A stretch of 64,000 bases of DNA from Actinomycetota bacterium (GCA_016703525.1 JADJBW010000001.1:186001-250000), one strand, 5' to 3'; shown: positions 18,001-30,764, numbered from the stretch's first letter. The notes: generated from the sequence alone by a model not told the origin. Numbers and translations: made by a program.

Positions 18001-21000
18001 CGACTACTCGGTGGAGGTCAAGATTCCGGCGAACGCGGTCGACATGAACGACCTCCTTGTCGTGGACACACTCCCCGATGGGATCTCGTACGTGGGCCCG
18101 GTGGCCGTGACCTGCGACTCGGGGTGTGGCGGCGCAGGTGTCGAGTTCACAGGGGTCGAGATCCCGCTGACCGCGATGCCCGACGGATCACAGAAGATCG
18201 GGTGGTTCTTCGGTGACGTCACCGGAGGGTCGACCGCGAGCACCTGGACGCTGACGTTCCCCGCGCAGGTCGATGTGACCTTCGACGGGCTCGGTAGTCC
18301 GGCCGCCGGCGAGTACGTCGCCGCAGGCGTCGCGGGGTCGGATCCGCTGATCAACCGTGCCCAGGCCTTCTTCAACGCGACCGACGTGATCGGTGCCGCG
18401 CCGGCGACGTTGCCGACGATCATCTGGCAGGGACGTTCGCGAGTCGCCCGAGCCGACATCAAGCCGCTGACACCGTCGCTCAAGATCACCAAGTCGGTCG
18501 ACGACGATCGCGTCGAGGTCGGCACCGGGCTGACGTGGACGATCGCAGTCGAGAATGTGGGTAACGCCGACGCCTTCGACGTCGCCGTCGACGACGACCT
18601 GGCCGGAGGCGTGCTTCGCGACCTCACGTTCGATCCGTCGAACCCCGCCACGCCGACGCTCGACGCCGCCGGCGCCCATTTCGTGATCCCGTCCGTTCCC
18701 GCCGGTGACACGGTCGAGCTCGTGTATCGGGCCTTCCCGCCGCTGTCGGTCGACCTCGATTCGGAGACGAGCGGTTCGTCGTCGAGCCCGGTGGTGCTCA
18801 CCAACACCGCGACGGTCGTGCAGTACGGCACCGTCGCCGGTGCCGGCGCGGGGAACGTGGTGTACACCCCGCCGACGACCGACGACGACGCAAAGGTCAT
18901 CGTCGACACGCCGATCGCAGCGCTCGGCGCTTCGATCACCAACGCCGCCGCCGTGTGCGAGACGGCCGAGGAGGGCGAGGTGTGGCGCTACCGCACGACG
19001 GCGGGGAACACCGGGAGCAGCACCCCGGACCTCGCGGGTTCGACCGCGATCGGCTACGACCCGGTGCTTCGCATCACGATCCCCGCAGGGGTCGAGTTGG
19101 TTCCCAACACCCTGCAGCTGTTCATCGACAACGTGGCCTCCGCGCTCGTGCCGACGATCGTTGCGCAGCCCGATGGGTCGCTGCGGATCGAGTGGGACGA
19201 CCTCCCGGACGTGCCGTCGCTGCGAACGGACTTCTTCCGTGCCGACATGCAACTGAAGGCGTCCGCGGACAACGCGCCGATGACGTCGACGGTTCACGAG
19301 ATCTGGCTGCACGATGCGAGTGGCGAGCTGGCGCGCTCGGCGAACGCGCCGCTGGGCGAATACGCGTACTACGCGGTCTGGAGCCCGGGCTGCTTCCCGT
19401 CGCCGATGCTCGTCAAGGAGCCCGTCAGCCCCGGGTCGACGACGGATCGGCTCCTCGCCGCCGATGTCGCCCAAGGCGCGCCATACGACTGGCACGTCAC
19501 GATCGCCACGTCGCGCGGCAGCCTCGGAGGCGTCGTGCTCAAGGACGTGCTCCCTGCGGGCGTGACCTATGTCGGCGGCGCTTCGCTGTCGCCGTCGAAG
19601 GCGTGGAGCGAGACCGTCGAGCCGCTGGGTGACGGACGGACGCGGCTGACCTGGACGCTCGGTGAGGAGCTCGATCCGTCGGTCGCCTACGACCTGACCA
19701 TTCCCACCACGATCTCGGCGACGGCACCCGTCGGCGTCGATCTGGTCAACGCGATCGACATGTTCTCGGACTCTGCGATGATCGCTGCCGGATGTGCACC
19801 GGGCACCCTCTGCGACACCGGAGCGGTACGTCCGTACAACCCGGTCGAGCCGCGGATCGTGAAGTCGACCACGTTGACCGACACGGTGCTCTACGGCGAT
19901 GCGGCGCCCTTCACGGTCGACGTGATGATCCCCGCGGGCCGTACGTTCGACGAGTTGCTGGTTACCGAGGCGCCGAACTGGCGCAACTACGACCGTGACG
20001 GCGTCAAGGCAACCACGTACTCCCAGTCCGACGTGCACTACGTCGATGCGTACTGCGTGTCGGGATGTACCAACACGGGGCCCGGCTCAACTCCGTCGGC
20101 CGCCGATGACGTGCACATCACCACGCTCACTCCGGCGACCGTTCCCGTGACCGTGTACGAGCAGAACCAGCCGCAGATGGGCTGGTACCTCCAGACGCCG
20201 TTCACCGGCACGCCGACCCGGAACCTGGCAGCGTCCTCCCAGGACCGGGTGATCAGGATGACGTTCACGGTGAACACTCCGCTGCTCACGACGGCCCAGG
20301 TGGTGTCGTTCAACGACGGCAAGGGCGGGACCCGGCTCCAGGACATGACGATCGTGGACGAGGCGAAGCTGCTCTACTCGACGAGCCCCGGCTTCGACCT
20401 CCCGTACACGAGCGCCGGCTGGAGCGGTTCGGTCGGTGGGATGCAGACCCTCGACACGGCCAACGCCGAGATCACGCGCACGCACCCCACCGTCGATTCG
20501 TCGAAGATGTGTTACGACCCGACCGATCGGTCGACGGCCGCGATCGTGAGCCAGAGTCTGAACTCGGGCATACTCCGGCCTCGAGAGGTGCTCCCAGGGG
20601 TGGTGAACGTGGTCTGCGAGATCACGACGAGAAACACCTCCACGGCCGTGGCCTATGGGACGCGCGTGACCGACCGGCCCCGCGTACCGGACGCCGATGT
20701 GGGAGCGCTGTGGAACGCCGTCGATGTCGTCGTGCCGGCGGGCGTCGCAGTCGCGACTGCGCCGAGCGCGGCCAACGACAACGTCTCGGCATGGGATGTC
20801 GATGAGTTGGAGCCGGGCGAGTCGGTCACGGTGATGGTGCGCTATCACCTGGACTTCTGGACCAATCCGACGAAATGGGGCAACGGCGTTGTCAGGGCGA
20901 CGACGAACTCCATCTCGACCGATGCGCCCTACTGGGACGCACTTCGTACTTGGAAGTCGGGCCCGACGACGGGGCGCACCCTCACGGCGTTGGTGAGCCG

Positions 21001-24000
21001 GCCGGTCATCTCCCCGTCGAAGCTGGCGGTCGACGGCACCACGTACGGAAAGAACCTCCGAGACGCAGTGCCGGGCAAGCCGTTCACGTGGGAGCTGAAC
21101 CTGGACTACTGGGGCGAGCAGTCGCTCGACACGATCTCGATCGCCGACACCCTTCCCGTGGGATGGACCTACGTCGCCGGTTCGGCTCGTTTGATCGCCA
21201 ACGCTCCTCGGACCGCCGGCGCGACGAACGAGGTCGCCGGCTATCAGGTGATTCCGTTGGCCGATTCCGGTGCACCGACGAACCCGACGACCGTCGGCGG
21301 GTCGACCTCGTGCGACGTGCCGACCGCCCATTCCGGTGGCCAAGAGATCAAGTGGACCTTCGATCGCGGTTCCGAGGCGTTCTCGCAGCCGTGGATGACG
21401 TCCGCCACGAATCCGGGTGTGTTCGCGCCGTATGCGATGAACACACCGATGGATCCGAACATCACGCACGGTTTCGATGACGTCTTCACCAATCCCTACG
21501 CGGTGTCCGCGGTCCAGACTCCGCCCTACACGCAGGTCGGCTTCGGCGATCTCGACCTCCTGTGGGCCTACGGCTCGCGGGTGTTGGTCGACCCGAATCC
21601 GCCGTATGCCTACGCCAACGCCCCGGGTGTTGCCGACGTGCTCCTTGCGAACGGTGGTGCCTACGACACCGTCGAGTGGAAGCGCCTGACCCTCGTCTTC
21701 GACGCTGTGCCGACATCGGGCGCTGTCGACTGCATCCAGGAGCCCGGTGTCGCGGAGAACTTCCGCAACAACCTCTCGGTGCAGGCGACCCGTGGCTCGG
21801 TTTCCACCCAGATCACGAAGACGGCATCGGCCGATGCACAGCTCGTCGAACCGGTGACCGTCGACAAGACCCCCGACGGCGGCATCGTTGCCGATGGCGG
21901 CGTCGCCGAGTTCACGATCGAGGTGAAGAACCACTGGGACGAGGCGGTGAACGATCTCACCGTCACGGACACGCTCGACGGCATCGGTGCCTTCGGCGGG
22001 CAGTACGTGCCGGGCTCCGCGACGGCGACGGGAGGCGGCACGTTGGCCGAGACGGCCGTCACGGTCGCGGGCGACGACGTCACGGTCACCTGGACGATCG
22101 ATCGGCTCGAGCCGGGCGAATCGACGGTGATCACCGTTCCCGTCCCGGTCCCGACCGACACGGCCGACGGGACCGTGATCGCCAACACCGTGGCCGTGGC
22201 GTCTCCTGACATGCCGATGGATCAACGCGACGGAGCGGACATCACGGTGCGCAATCCCTCCCCGCCGCCGACGCCCACCAAGACGATGCCTGCGACGGCG
22301 CGGCCCGGCGATCGGTTCGTGGTCGATGTCGCCGTGTCTACGCCACCGAACGCAGCCTTCTTCGATCTGACCTTCGCGGACACGCTGCCCGACGGGCTTC
22401 GATTCGTGGGCCATCGGACGCCGACCTGCCTGCAGGGAACCACGTCGTGCGATGCCACGTTCATCTCGCCGATGGGCGCATCGGTGAACGGCGATGGGAC
22501 CACGTCGATCGGTTGGTTCTTCGGTGATGTGAACAGCTCCGGTCTCGGCCGCGACTACCACCTCCGCTACGAGGTCGAGGTCGGCGACGCCTACCAGTCG
22601 GGCGGAACAGTCGGCGACGGCGACCGGCTGAGCAATCGCGTGGTGGGCTACGCGAACGACGAGGACGTGGTGACCGCCGCACCGAGCTCGGTGCCCGATC
22701 CGGCATCGTTCGCCATGTCGTCGGACCCGGCTCAGGCGACCACCGAGGTCGGCCTGCCGAACCTCGTGATCGACAAGACAGCGTCGACGCCGGGGCCCAT
22801 CCGTTCGGGCGAGACGGTCGACTACGTGCTGACCATTCGGAACCTCGGGCACGGACCCGCCCGGCGCGTGGCCGTGCGCGACACGCCGTCCGGTGGGGTC
22901 GCGTCGGTGAGCCCGACGACGAATGCGGGTTACCTGACGAAGGGGTACAGCGCGGTTGCACCCGACCTGGCGTGGGTCGTCCCGACGGTCCCCGGCGGCG
23001 GCTCGGTCCAGCTCGGGTACCGCGTCACGGTGACCGACGACGTCACCGCCCTGGTCGAGCGAGGCACGACGGCGTTGGACAACGCCGCGAGCATCCTGAG
23101 CTACGCGGACGGCCCGCCGCGCACCGCGAACACCCGCAGCTACGCCGGTGGCGACCCGGTCGAGACCTCGGTGCCCTACGAGGGATCCGGGCTCTCGGTG
23201 GCGAAGCACATCGGATCGTGCACCTCCGAGGTTGCGACGGTGTTGCCCGGCGCGAACGTCGAGTGGTGCGTTCGAGTCACCAATTCGTCGACCTCGCCGG
23301 CGCAGAACGTCGATGTCGTCGACACGCTGCCCGGCAACTTCGAGTTCGTCGCCGGGTCGGCCACGGTCGGGGGCGTCGCCGACGATCCCGATGTGGTCGA
23401 CGGCAGTGGCTTCTCAACGCTCACCTGGTCGATCGCGGAGATCCCCGCGGGCGAGTCCGTGGAGATTCGGTTCGTGACCTCCACCGATCGGCAATCGTCG
23501 GGATCCGTCGATAACTCGGTCGTCGCCACGCTGGGTACGTCGAGCGGAGGCCGAAGTGCCGCCGCGGCCGCGAGGACAGCGGATTCGGCTCGGGCGCAGT
23601 TCGCTGCGGCGGGTTCGGAGATCTCGAAGACACCAGACCTGCAGTTGCTGCAGTACGAGGGCGTCGGGGGCGATGTCACGTGGGACATCACGGTGACCAA
23701 CCCGCAGTCGGCGCCCTTGACCGATCTCGTCGTCGAGGACCAGCTGCCCGGGGCATTCACGTACGTCGACGCGACCGTCGATGACCCGACGTGGGTTCCC
23801 GGCTCCGAAGCCGTGGGCGCCGCAGGGAGCGGGCCCGGCGGCACCACTCCGATCTCCTTCGGGTTCGCCGAGCTGCTTCCCGGCGAGGTCGTGACGATCA
23901 CGCTTCGGGCGCATATTCCTCCGTCGGTGCAGCGGCTCGATTGGTTCACCAACCACGTGTTGCTCACCGCGGCCGAGATCCCGATCGCCGTTGAGAACCA

Positions 24001-27000
24001 GGCCCGCGTCGGCATCTACGGACCGGCACTGCCGCCGACGATCGTGAAGTCGATCGATGACCCGCAGGCGCGGATCGGTGACGAGCGGACCTACACGCTG
24101 GAGGCAACGTTCGAGCACGGTCAGGACCTCTCCGACATCGCGGTACGCGACGTGGTCGACGACGGCCTGTCGGTCACCGGCGTCGTGAGCGCCGCGTGCG
24201 TGTCGGGATGCGGATCGTCGCCCCCGACTCCCGTGCGGATCGGTGCGACGAGCACTCCGAGTGGCGCGACGACCCACGGTTGGTGGATCGGAGACCTGAC
24301 CACGGGCGTCGACGACGCGGTGTTCCGCTTCGTGTACACCGCTCGGGTCGACGAGACCGTCGCCGACGGCTCGCGCACCCCCGACATCGGCTCCCTGCGG
24401 AACCGGGCGACGGTGTTGGCGAACCCGATCCCGGTGATCGTCGACGATCCGTCCGACACGCCGCCGGAGAGCTTCGAGTGCGCGGGGTGTACCTGGCACT
24501 TCGACGTCTCCGACGATTCGTCGGTCGACGTGATCGAGCCGGTGCTGGTTCTCGACCACGATCTTGGGTGCGACGCGTCGGCGGAACCCGGCGACGGTGT
24601 CGACGAGTGCCTCGTGGGTCCGGGAAGCCGTCAGACCTACACCGTGCGGGTCACGAACAACGGCACCGCAGCGGCGTACGACGTGACCATTCGCGACGTC
24701 CTGCCCGACTGGCTGCGCGACGTTTCGCCCCGGGCGGCGAATCCCGGCACGCTGACGCATTCGCACAGCGCCTCGGAGAGCTACCTGGAATGGGTGGTGG
24801 CGCAGATCGACGTCGGTGAGACCGTCGAGTTGGTGATCGATGTCACCGTCGCCGACGACGCACCGACTCGCGTGCGGCTCGACGCCCCCGCCTCGGTGGA
24901 GGAGTACTTCGCGGTGCCCGCGGCGTCGAGAACTCCCGAACATGTGGCTGGCGTGAATCCGCCCGACGACGTGGTCACGCTCGAGGTGCGGGCTCCCCTG
25001 GTCGTGCTCGACGAGGACGTGTCGTGCGACGCGAGCGCCGAACCCGGCGACGGCGTCGACGCCTGCGAGGTGATCGCGGGCGAGCGCGTGACCCACACCC
25101 TCCGGGTGACCAACACGGGTGACGGGTCGGCCCATGATGTGCTCGTGACCTCCCGCCCGGGGGCCGAGTTGATCGGTGTGGTCATCGGTGCGCTCCCCGC
25201 CGGAGTGACCGTCGAGGACGGGTGGTTGGTCGGCGATCCGCTGATCGGATTCCGCATCGACGAGATCCCTGCGGGTGCCACGGTTGAGTTGACCTATGCC
25301 GCAACCGTCGATCCGACGGTTGGGCGCAGCGTCACGATCGACACGCCGGCCGAGGTTCCCGAGTACTTCGGGGCCGACGCGAGCGAGCGCGCCGCCGACG
25401 CGGCAAGCCTTCCGTCACCGACCCCGGATGTGACGCATCTGACCACTGTTGCGCCGGTGCTCGCACTCGACCACGACGTGGATTGCGATGCGTCCGCCCA
25501 ACCCGGTGACGGGGTGGACGAGTGCACCGTTCGACCCGGTCAGCGAGTCGAGTACGTCGTCTACGTCACCAACACCGGCGACGTCGACGCCTTCGATGTG
25601 GTCGTCGACGATGTGCTCCCCGCTGGGCTGCTGGTCGGGGTGACCCCGATCCGTCGAGCCCCGGCACGCTGGTGAGCGACGGCTCGACCCCGAACCTCGG
25701 GTGGACTCTCGCGACGCTTCCCGTCGGTGAGACGGTGGCGCTCCGCTTCACCGGCACCGTGGCGTCGAACACCGCGACCGACGTGATCACCTCGACGGCG
25801 TCGGTGGCCGAGTTCTTCGCCGCCCCGGCGGCCGATCGGACCCCCGACATGTTGGCGGGGGACAATCCGTCGCCCGACGTGACGACGTTGCAGATCGTCG
25901 CGCCGACGATGGCGCTGGATCTCGATGTCGACTGCGACCCGGCCGCCGAGCCCGGAGATGGCGTGGATCACTGCGACGTGGTTCCGGGCCAGCCGGTCAC
26001 GATGCGGTTCACGATCACCAACACCTCCGACGAGACGGCGTACGACGTCGTCGCAGGGGTGGCGGTCGACCAGTGGTTGATCGATGTGGTGCCCGATGCC
26101 GCGAACCCGGGCTCGCTCCTGGTGCCGTGGTCGTCTGCGGCCCCGACGATGGCATGGAGCGTTCCGTCCCTTGCCGCCGGCGAATCGGTCACGTTCGTCT
26201 ATCGAGGTCTCGTGAACGGTGCCACGCCGACCGACGTGACCCTGCACGACATCGGGTCGATCGACGAGTTCTTCGCGGTCGCCGAGGCCGATCGGCCGGT
26301 CGGGTTCCCATCGGAGCCGGTGCCGGCGCACGATCAGGTCGACCTCGACCCGAACCTGCCGGCGCTCGTGCTCGACCAGGACGTGAGCTGTGACGCCGCG
26401 GCCGAGCCGGGCGACGGTGTGGATCGCTGCGCGGTCACCGCCGGAGACCGGGTGACCTACACCATCCGTGTGCGCAACACGGGCGACGGGTCGGCGTTCG
26501 ACGTGGTCGTCAGCGACCTCGTGCCGGCCGGCCTGGTCGACGTGACCATGGCGGCCGGGAACCCCGGCTCGGTCACCGATGGCTGGACCCTGGCCGATCC
26601 CGATGTGCGCTTCAGCGTGCCGCGGATCGATCCCGGGGAGGAGATCACCCTTGTCTACAGCGCGACGGTCGACCCGGCGATCACCGGTTCCGTCGAGTTG
26701 TCGACCGACGCCGAGATCGTCGAGGCCTTCGTGGCCCCCGAGGGTGAGCGCACATCGGCCATGCCGGCCGCCGAGATCGGCCCCGGTGATTCGGTCACGC
26801 TCGTGACCGAGAGCCCGCTGCTGGGCGTGGCGGTGCAGTTGGTGTGCCCCGATGCGGCCGACCCGTGCCCGCGGGTACCCGGATCGACCGTCGAGTTCGA
26901 GGTGCGCGTTCCGAACAGCGGTGACGCCGACGCGCATGATGCGCTCCTTCGGGTGCTCGTGCCGGCAGGGTTGTCGGGTGTGGTGCCGGTGGGTGTCGTG

Positions 27001-28418
27001 CCGGGGTTGTCACCGACGGCTGGGCCGTGGGCGATCCCGATGTGGTCGTCGCCCTCGACCCGATCGTGGTCGACGGTGAGCTCGTGCTTCGGTTCCGCGG
27101 GGTGGTCGACCAGACCGCACCGCTCGGGCAGCCGCTCGACATCGTCGCCGAGATCGTCGAGTACTTCGCCGTGCCGAGCGCGGATCGGCTGCCCGGTACG
27201 CCGAGTGGACCGCAGCCCCCGCCGGTCACCGACGATGTGGTTCCGGTCATGCCGACCCTCACGCTGGATCATGACCTGACCTGCGATTCCCAGGCCGAGC
27301 CCGGCGACGGCGTCGACCGGTGCGTGGTCGCCCCCGGTGCGATCACCCGGGGCACGGTTCGAATCGCCAACGGTGGCACCTGGCCCGCCTATGGGACCGA
27401 GCTGCACATCCCGATCCCGGTGGAGATCGGCTCGGTGCAACTCGTCAGCGCAGGCGGTGCCCGCGTGGAGAGCGCCTGGTCGACGACCAGCCGCGAGATC
27501 GTCCTCGTGCTCGAGGGCGCGCTCGATCCGGGCGAGACCTGGACGCTCGAGTGGGTCGGCCGGGTGGCGGATGACGCCCCGCTCGGAGCCTGGCTCGACG
27601 TGCCGGCGCAGATCACCGGAGTCGTTCCCGAGCCTCCCGCCCGTCGGGAGCCCGGGCAGCTTGCGGTGACGCTCCCGGAGGGCGACGTCGTGTCGGTGCT
27701 GCCCGAGCAACTCGAACTCGATGTGGACAAGTCGGTGTCATGTGGGTCGGGTTCGACCACCTGCTCGGTGGCGTCGGGAACGAAGGTGTCGTACCGAATC
27801 GTGGTCGGGAATACCAACCCGCGCTCGATCTTCGACCCCGTCATCTCCGACACCGCAGCGGCCGGGGTTACGCCCGACACCTCGTCATTCGCCGTGACGG
27901 TGGCGGGCGTGAACCGGAGCTTCCGGATCGTCGACGACTACTCGGCGAGCGATCCCGACGTTCGGTTGGAGGTCCACGGCGAGGTGCGCCCCGGCGAGGA
28001 CATCGAGATCACGTATGTGTCGACGGCGACCTCTACCGGTGGGTCGGTTCGCAACGAGGCCGTGGTCGAGAGCGTCCATCTGGTCGCCGCCGGCGAACGT
28101 GACGCATCGACCCCGCCGGTCGACACGGCCGACATCTCCAGAACGGGTCGTCGTCCGCTCGACGATGCCGTGATCGAGGTCTTGCAGCGGACGGACGGGC
28201 GGCCTTCCGAGCCGTCGACGCCGGGGCTGTTGGCCTACACCGGGTCGGGTCTGCTCGGGATCCTCGGTGGCGGGCTGGTGATCTCGGCCGCGGGTGCGAT
28301 GGTGTTGGCCGAGTCGAGGCGTCGGCGACGCAGGGGCGTGACCGCCTGGTCCGGCCGCGGTGATTCGTCGCCGCGGCCGGACGGGTCCACCGGAGGGAAT
28401 TCGCGGGGACGCCGTTAG
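15068..28418 (+). CDS. Giant secreted DUF11-repeat surface protein with LAYTG sorting signal (two frame breaks)
   Basis: This is one gene of about 4450 residues, a cell-wall-anchored surface protein. From ATG 15068 there is a signal peptide (hydrophobic LARCLLGVALLATSLA, likely cut after VATA near residue 36) and a unique N-terminal domain. Then come about 26 Ig-like DUF11 modules, each starting with a xKT/xKS strand and holding V(R/D)DTLP and PGESV motifs. The C-terminus has LAYTG, a membrane segment and RRRRRR, the layout used by class E sortases. Two breaks split the frame. A missing base in the C run at 25640-25645 stops the first part at 25675; a second near 27007-27011 moves to the last frame. 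Adding one base at each gives 4451 codons. Adhesion or an outer-layer role is an inference. A TTG at 15029 is another start. Confidence 0.85.
16213..24550 (+). repeat. Four-module super-repeat inside the giant DUF11 protein
   Basis: A distinctive module type recurs at every fourth position, starting near 16213, 17948, 19849, 22269 and 24031. It carries a C-GC or C-SC cysteine pair and a GW-x2-GD motif in at least four copies (GWSLGDL, GWFFGDV, GWFFGDV, GWWIGDL; the third is diverged, GWYLQTP). The module just before the next copy carries KTPD in three of four cases (near 17547, 21862 and 23623). Repeat length is 1.7-2.4 kb. Seen by reading; not aligned by program. Confidence 0.65.
24551..28150 (+). 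repeat. Eight tandem units of about 152 residues with a Cys-bracketed acidic loop
   Basis: The first Cys codon of each unit falls at 24569, 25025, 25484, 25933, 26389, 26844, 27282 and 27741, a spacing of 438-459 bases. Six units carry CDxxAEPGDGVDxC, or a close form with Q for E, giving C-x12-C; the sixth and eighth are diverged. Each unit also ends in a motif like EYFAVPxxxR (also EFFAAP, EAFVAP). The array is the C-terminal stalk before the sorting signal. Confidence 0.85.
28230..28340 (+). other. LAYTG cell-wall sorting signal
   Basis: Codons 28230-28244 read LAYTG. A hydrophobic segment (GLLGILGGGLVISAAGAMVL) and an Arg-rich tail follow. LAXTG is the recognition motif of class E sortases in high-GC actinobacteria. 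No sortase gene lies in this window, so it must be elsewhere. Confidence 0.85.
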
Positions 28419-28428
28419 CCTCCGACGG

Positions 28429-30434
28429 ATGCCTTCCGGAGTGGCAGCTGCCCGCGTGGATCGAACCCGACGGCCGTCGCGGACGGGTCGCGGCCCGTCG
28501 AATCGCGGCAGGTCGATCGACGATTCGCCGACGGTGGACGGGCCGTCCGAAGTCGACACGGCGGTCGCCGAGGACTCGCCGACCCCCCGGCGTCGCATCA
28601 TCGCGCGTCGCGTTGATCCTGTTCCTCGGCCTCGCGTGTCGCCTCGGGGTGGCGTTGACCACGGCGAACCCCGATGGCCTCACGCTCGCTTGGGGTTCGT
28701 CGCTGCTCGCGAGGCGGCCCGCGAATCCGTATCAGGAGGTGATCGAGAACCCGAAGCACGATCCGATCCCGGTGGAGCAGATCTCGGCGGTGTCGCTCGC
28801 GCAGGGGCCCATCGGTGTGGCCGCGGGTGCGGTGACCATGGGGGTCGCGCGTGCGGTCGGGCTGATTCACTACGCCTCGGAGCCCGACGGCACGGCGTTC
28901 CGGCTCGGCGAACTCGTCGCCTACAAGCTGTCGTTCCTCGTGCCGGAGGCGCTGATCATCGCTGCGTTGGTGGTGGCGAATCGGCGGCTTCGCCGCGACG
29001 CCGATCCCGAGTCGCGGCGTGGCACGGAGCGTTGGGTGTTGCTCGCGTGGGCGGCGAATCCGCTCGTTCTGTTCACCTGGGGTCAGGGGATGCCCGATAC
29101 GTGGACGGTGGCGGTGATCCTGTGGGCCGTCGTGGCGATGGTGTTGTTGGCCGACGGCGATGCGCGCTCGCGGGTGCGGCTGTATTCGGCGTGCGCCGCG
29201 CTCATCCCGATCGGCTCGTTCGGCACGAAGATGATGCCCATCGTGACGCTGGTGCCGTTGGCGGTGCTCGTGGCTCGCGACGACGAACTCGGAAAACGGC
29301 GGCGGATGATCGTCGCGGCCGGTCTGGCGGGAACCGCCATCGGTGCGGCGCCGTATGTGCTCAGCCGTGCCGTTTGGGTCAACGTGCTCGATCGCTTCGA
29401 GTTGAACATGTTGAACTCGAAGCCGGGCATTCCGACACTGCACGCGATGCCCGACGCGCAGTTCTCGCTGCTGGCCGGGGTTGCCGTGACGCTGTGGCTG
29501 TTCACGCGGCGCGAGCCGCGTGGTGCGGTGGTGCCCTGGACCGTTGCGGTGATCCTCAGCGTGGCGGCGCTGTCGAACATCATTCCGCACCTGCTGTTCT
29601 GGGCCTCGGCGCCGCTTCTGCTGCTGGCCGTTTGGCGACCGACGCTCGGCGCGGTGTTCTCGGCGAGCAGCGGGCTGATGGTGTTGTGGCATCTGTTGTC
29701 GTACTCGTGGCTCCTGAACCTGGTGACTCGTGGTCTGGATTGGGCGCGCCGTCACCGGACAGCCGTTCAGTGGGTGAGCCAGAACGTGCCGGCGGTCAAC
29801 ACTGTCGGGGGCGTGATCTCGTCGGTCTTCGTGCTGGTCGCCGTGGGTGTATCGGTAGCGCTGTTGCGCGGGACTCCCTTCGACGTGGCGCCGAGAACCA
29901 GGCGGAGGCTCCTCGCGGTGGGCGTCGCAGGACTGGTTCTGGGGTTGGGTGCCGAACGTCGTGCTCGCCGAGCGGCAGGGTGTGTCGCGGTGGGAATTCG
30001 GACGTGCTGCGACGTCGATTCCGTTCTCGCTCGACCGCGGTGATCCGTTCACCACACCGGTACTCAAGGGTGGTGGCGTCGCGAACAAGATCCTGTTCAA
30101 GGTGGAAAAGACGACGTTCGCGAACAGCGACGTCATTCGCGTGGAGATCCTCGATCGCAACGAGAACCGTCTGACGATGGGTGAGGTTCCCGTGTGGGTC
30201 GCCGAGCCGGCATCGGAGAAGGTGGGTGCCGAGGTGTCGTTCGCTCCCGTTGCGATCGACGGCGTGAAGGTGCGGTTCGCGGATCGCCGTCGACGATTCG
30301 CCCGAGGTTCGGTGGTGCTCTCGGGGTCGGTCGCGTCGGTCGGCGGACCGGCCGCCGATGCAGCTGGTGGCCGACCCGGTCGACGGCCGCGCCGAGCAAG
30401 GCCGTCGCCGGCGCCGACTCGACACGGAGCCTGA
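28429..30434 (+). CDS. Polytopic membrane protein, GT-C glycosyltransferase-like (two or more frame breaks)
   Basis: From ATG 28429 an acidic N-terminus (VDTAVAEDSPTP) leads, after a break in the C6 run at 28583-28588, into about ten hydrophobic segments (VALILFLGLACRLG onward). TTANPDGLTLAW, RRPANPYQE, WAANPLVLFTWGQGMPD and FGTKMMP resemble the loops of lipid-sugar-dependent GT-C enzymes. A second break near 29935-29960 leads to a soluble tail (VPNVVLAERQGVSRWEFGRAA). I infer a glycosyltransferase or related envelope enzyme; a catalytic Asp cannot be proved. Position after the giant surface gene makes glycosylation of that protein an idea only. Confidence 0.55.
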
Positions 30435-30731
30435 CGGTCATTCGCTGGCGACGACGAGGCCGCAGCCTCGACCGAGCCGGTCGAGGAGTCGCCGTCGCGC
30501 ACGGGCGACACCCGCGACGACGGCGTCGCCGAGGCGGCGCAGCAGCAGATCAGCGACCCGATCTTCCGCCTGCGAGGACCGATCAGGCGATGTCCCCGGC
30601 CTGCTTGCGCGACGTCTGCTCGGGCCTGCGGGTGGGTGGCGTTGCTTGCGGCGGGCGCGCTCGGCGTCGCCGGTGCCGTTGTCGTGGTCGGCAGCGAGAC
30701 CCGTTCGCGGCGTGGCCGGTCGCCACGCTGA
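30435..30731 (+). CDS. Open segment: acidic region plus one membrane helix, start unclear
   Basis: This frame is open from 30435 to the TGA at 30729. It encodes an acidic stretch (GDDEAAASTEPVEESPS), then SDPIFRLRGP, then a clean membrane segment (WVALLAAGALGVAGAVVVVG) and a basic tail. That pattern fits a small single-pass membrane protein. No start codon with a ribosome site is visible. The in-frame stop just upstream (30432-30434) separates it from the GT-C-like gene, so it may be the real C-terminus of that gene displaced by sequence errors. Confidence 0.35.
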   Translation, partial: RSFAGDDEAAASTEPVEESPSRTGDTRDDGVAEAAQQQISDPIFRLRGPIRRCPRPACATSARACGWVALLAAGALGVAGAVVVVGSETRSRRGRSPR

Positions 30732-30764
30732 CAGGCACGCTGACGACGCGGGCCGTAACGCGCA

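Noticed and set aside
20087..23209. Minus-strand open frame of 1040 codons inside the giant DUF11 gene
   Set aside because: It is antisense to well-conserved DUF11 modules, is full of Arg, Gly and His, and has no recognisable domain. Such long shadows are usual in high-GC genes.
25640..27011. Programmed frameshifting in the giant gene
   Set aside because: There is no slippery heptamer with a downstream structure, and unrelated genes in the window show the same kind of break.
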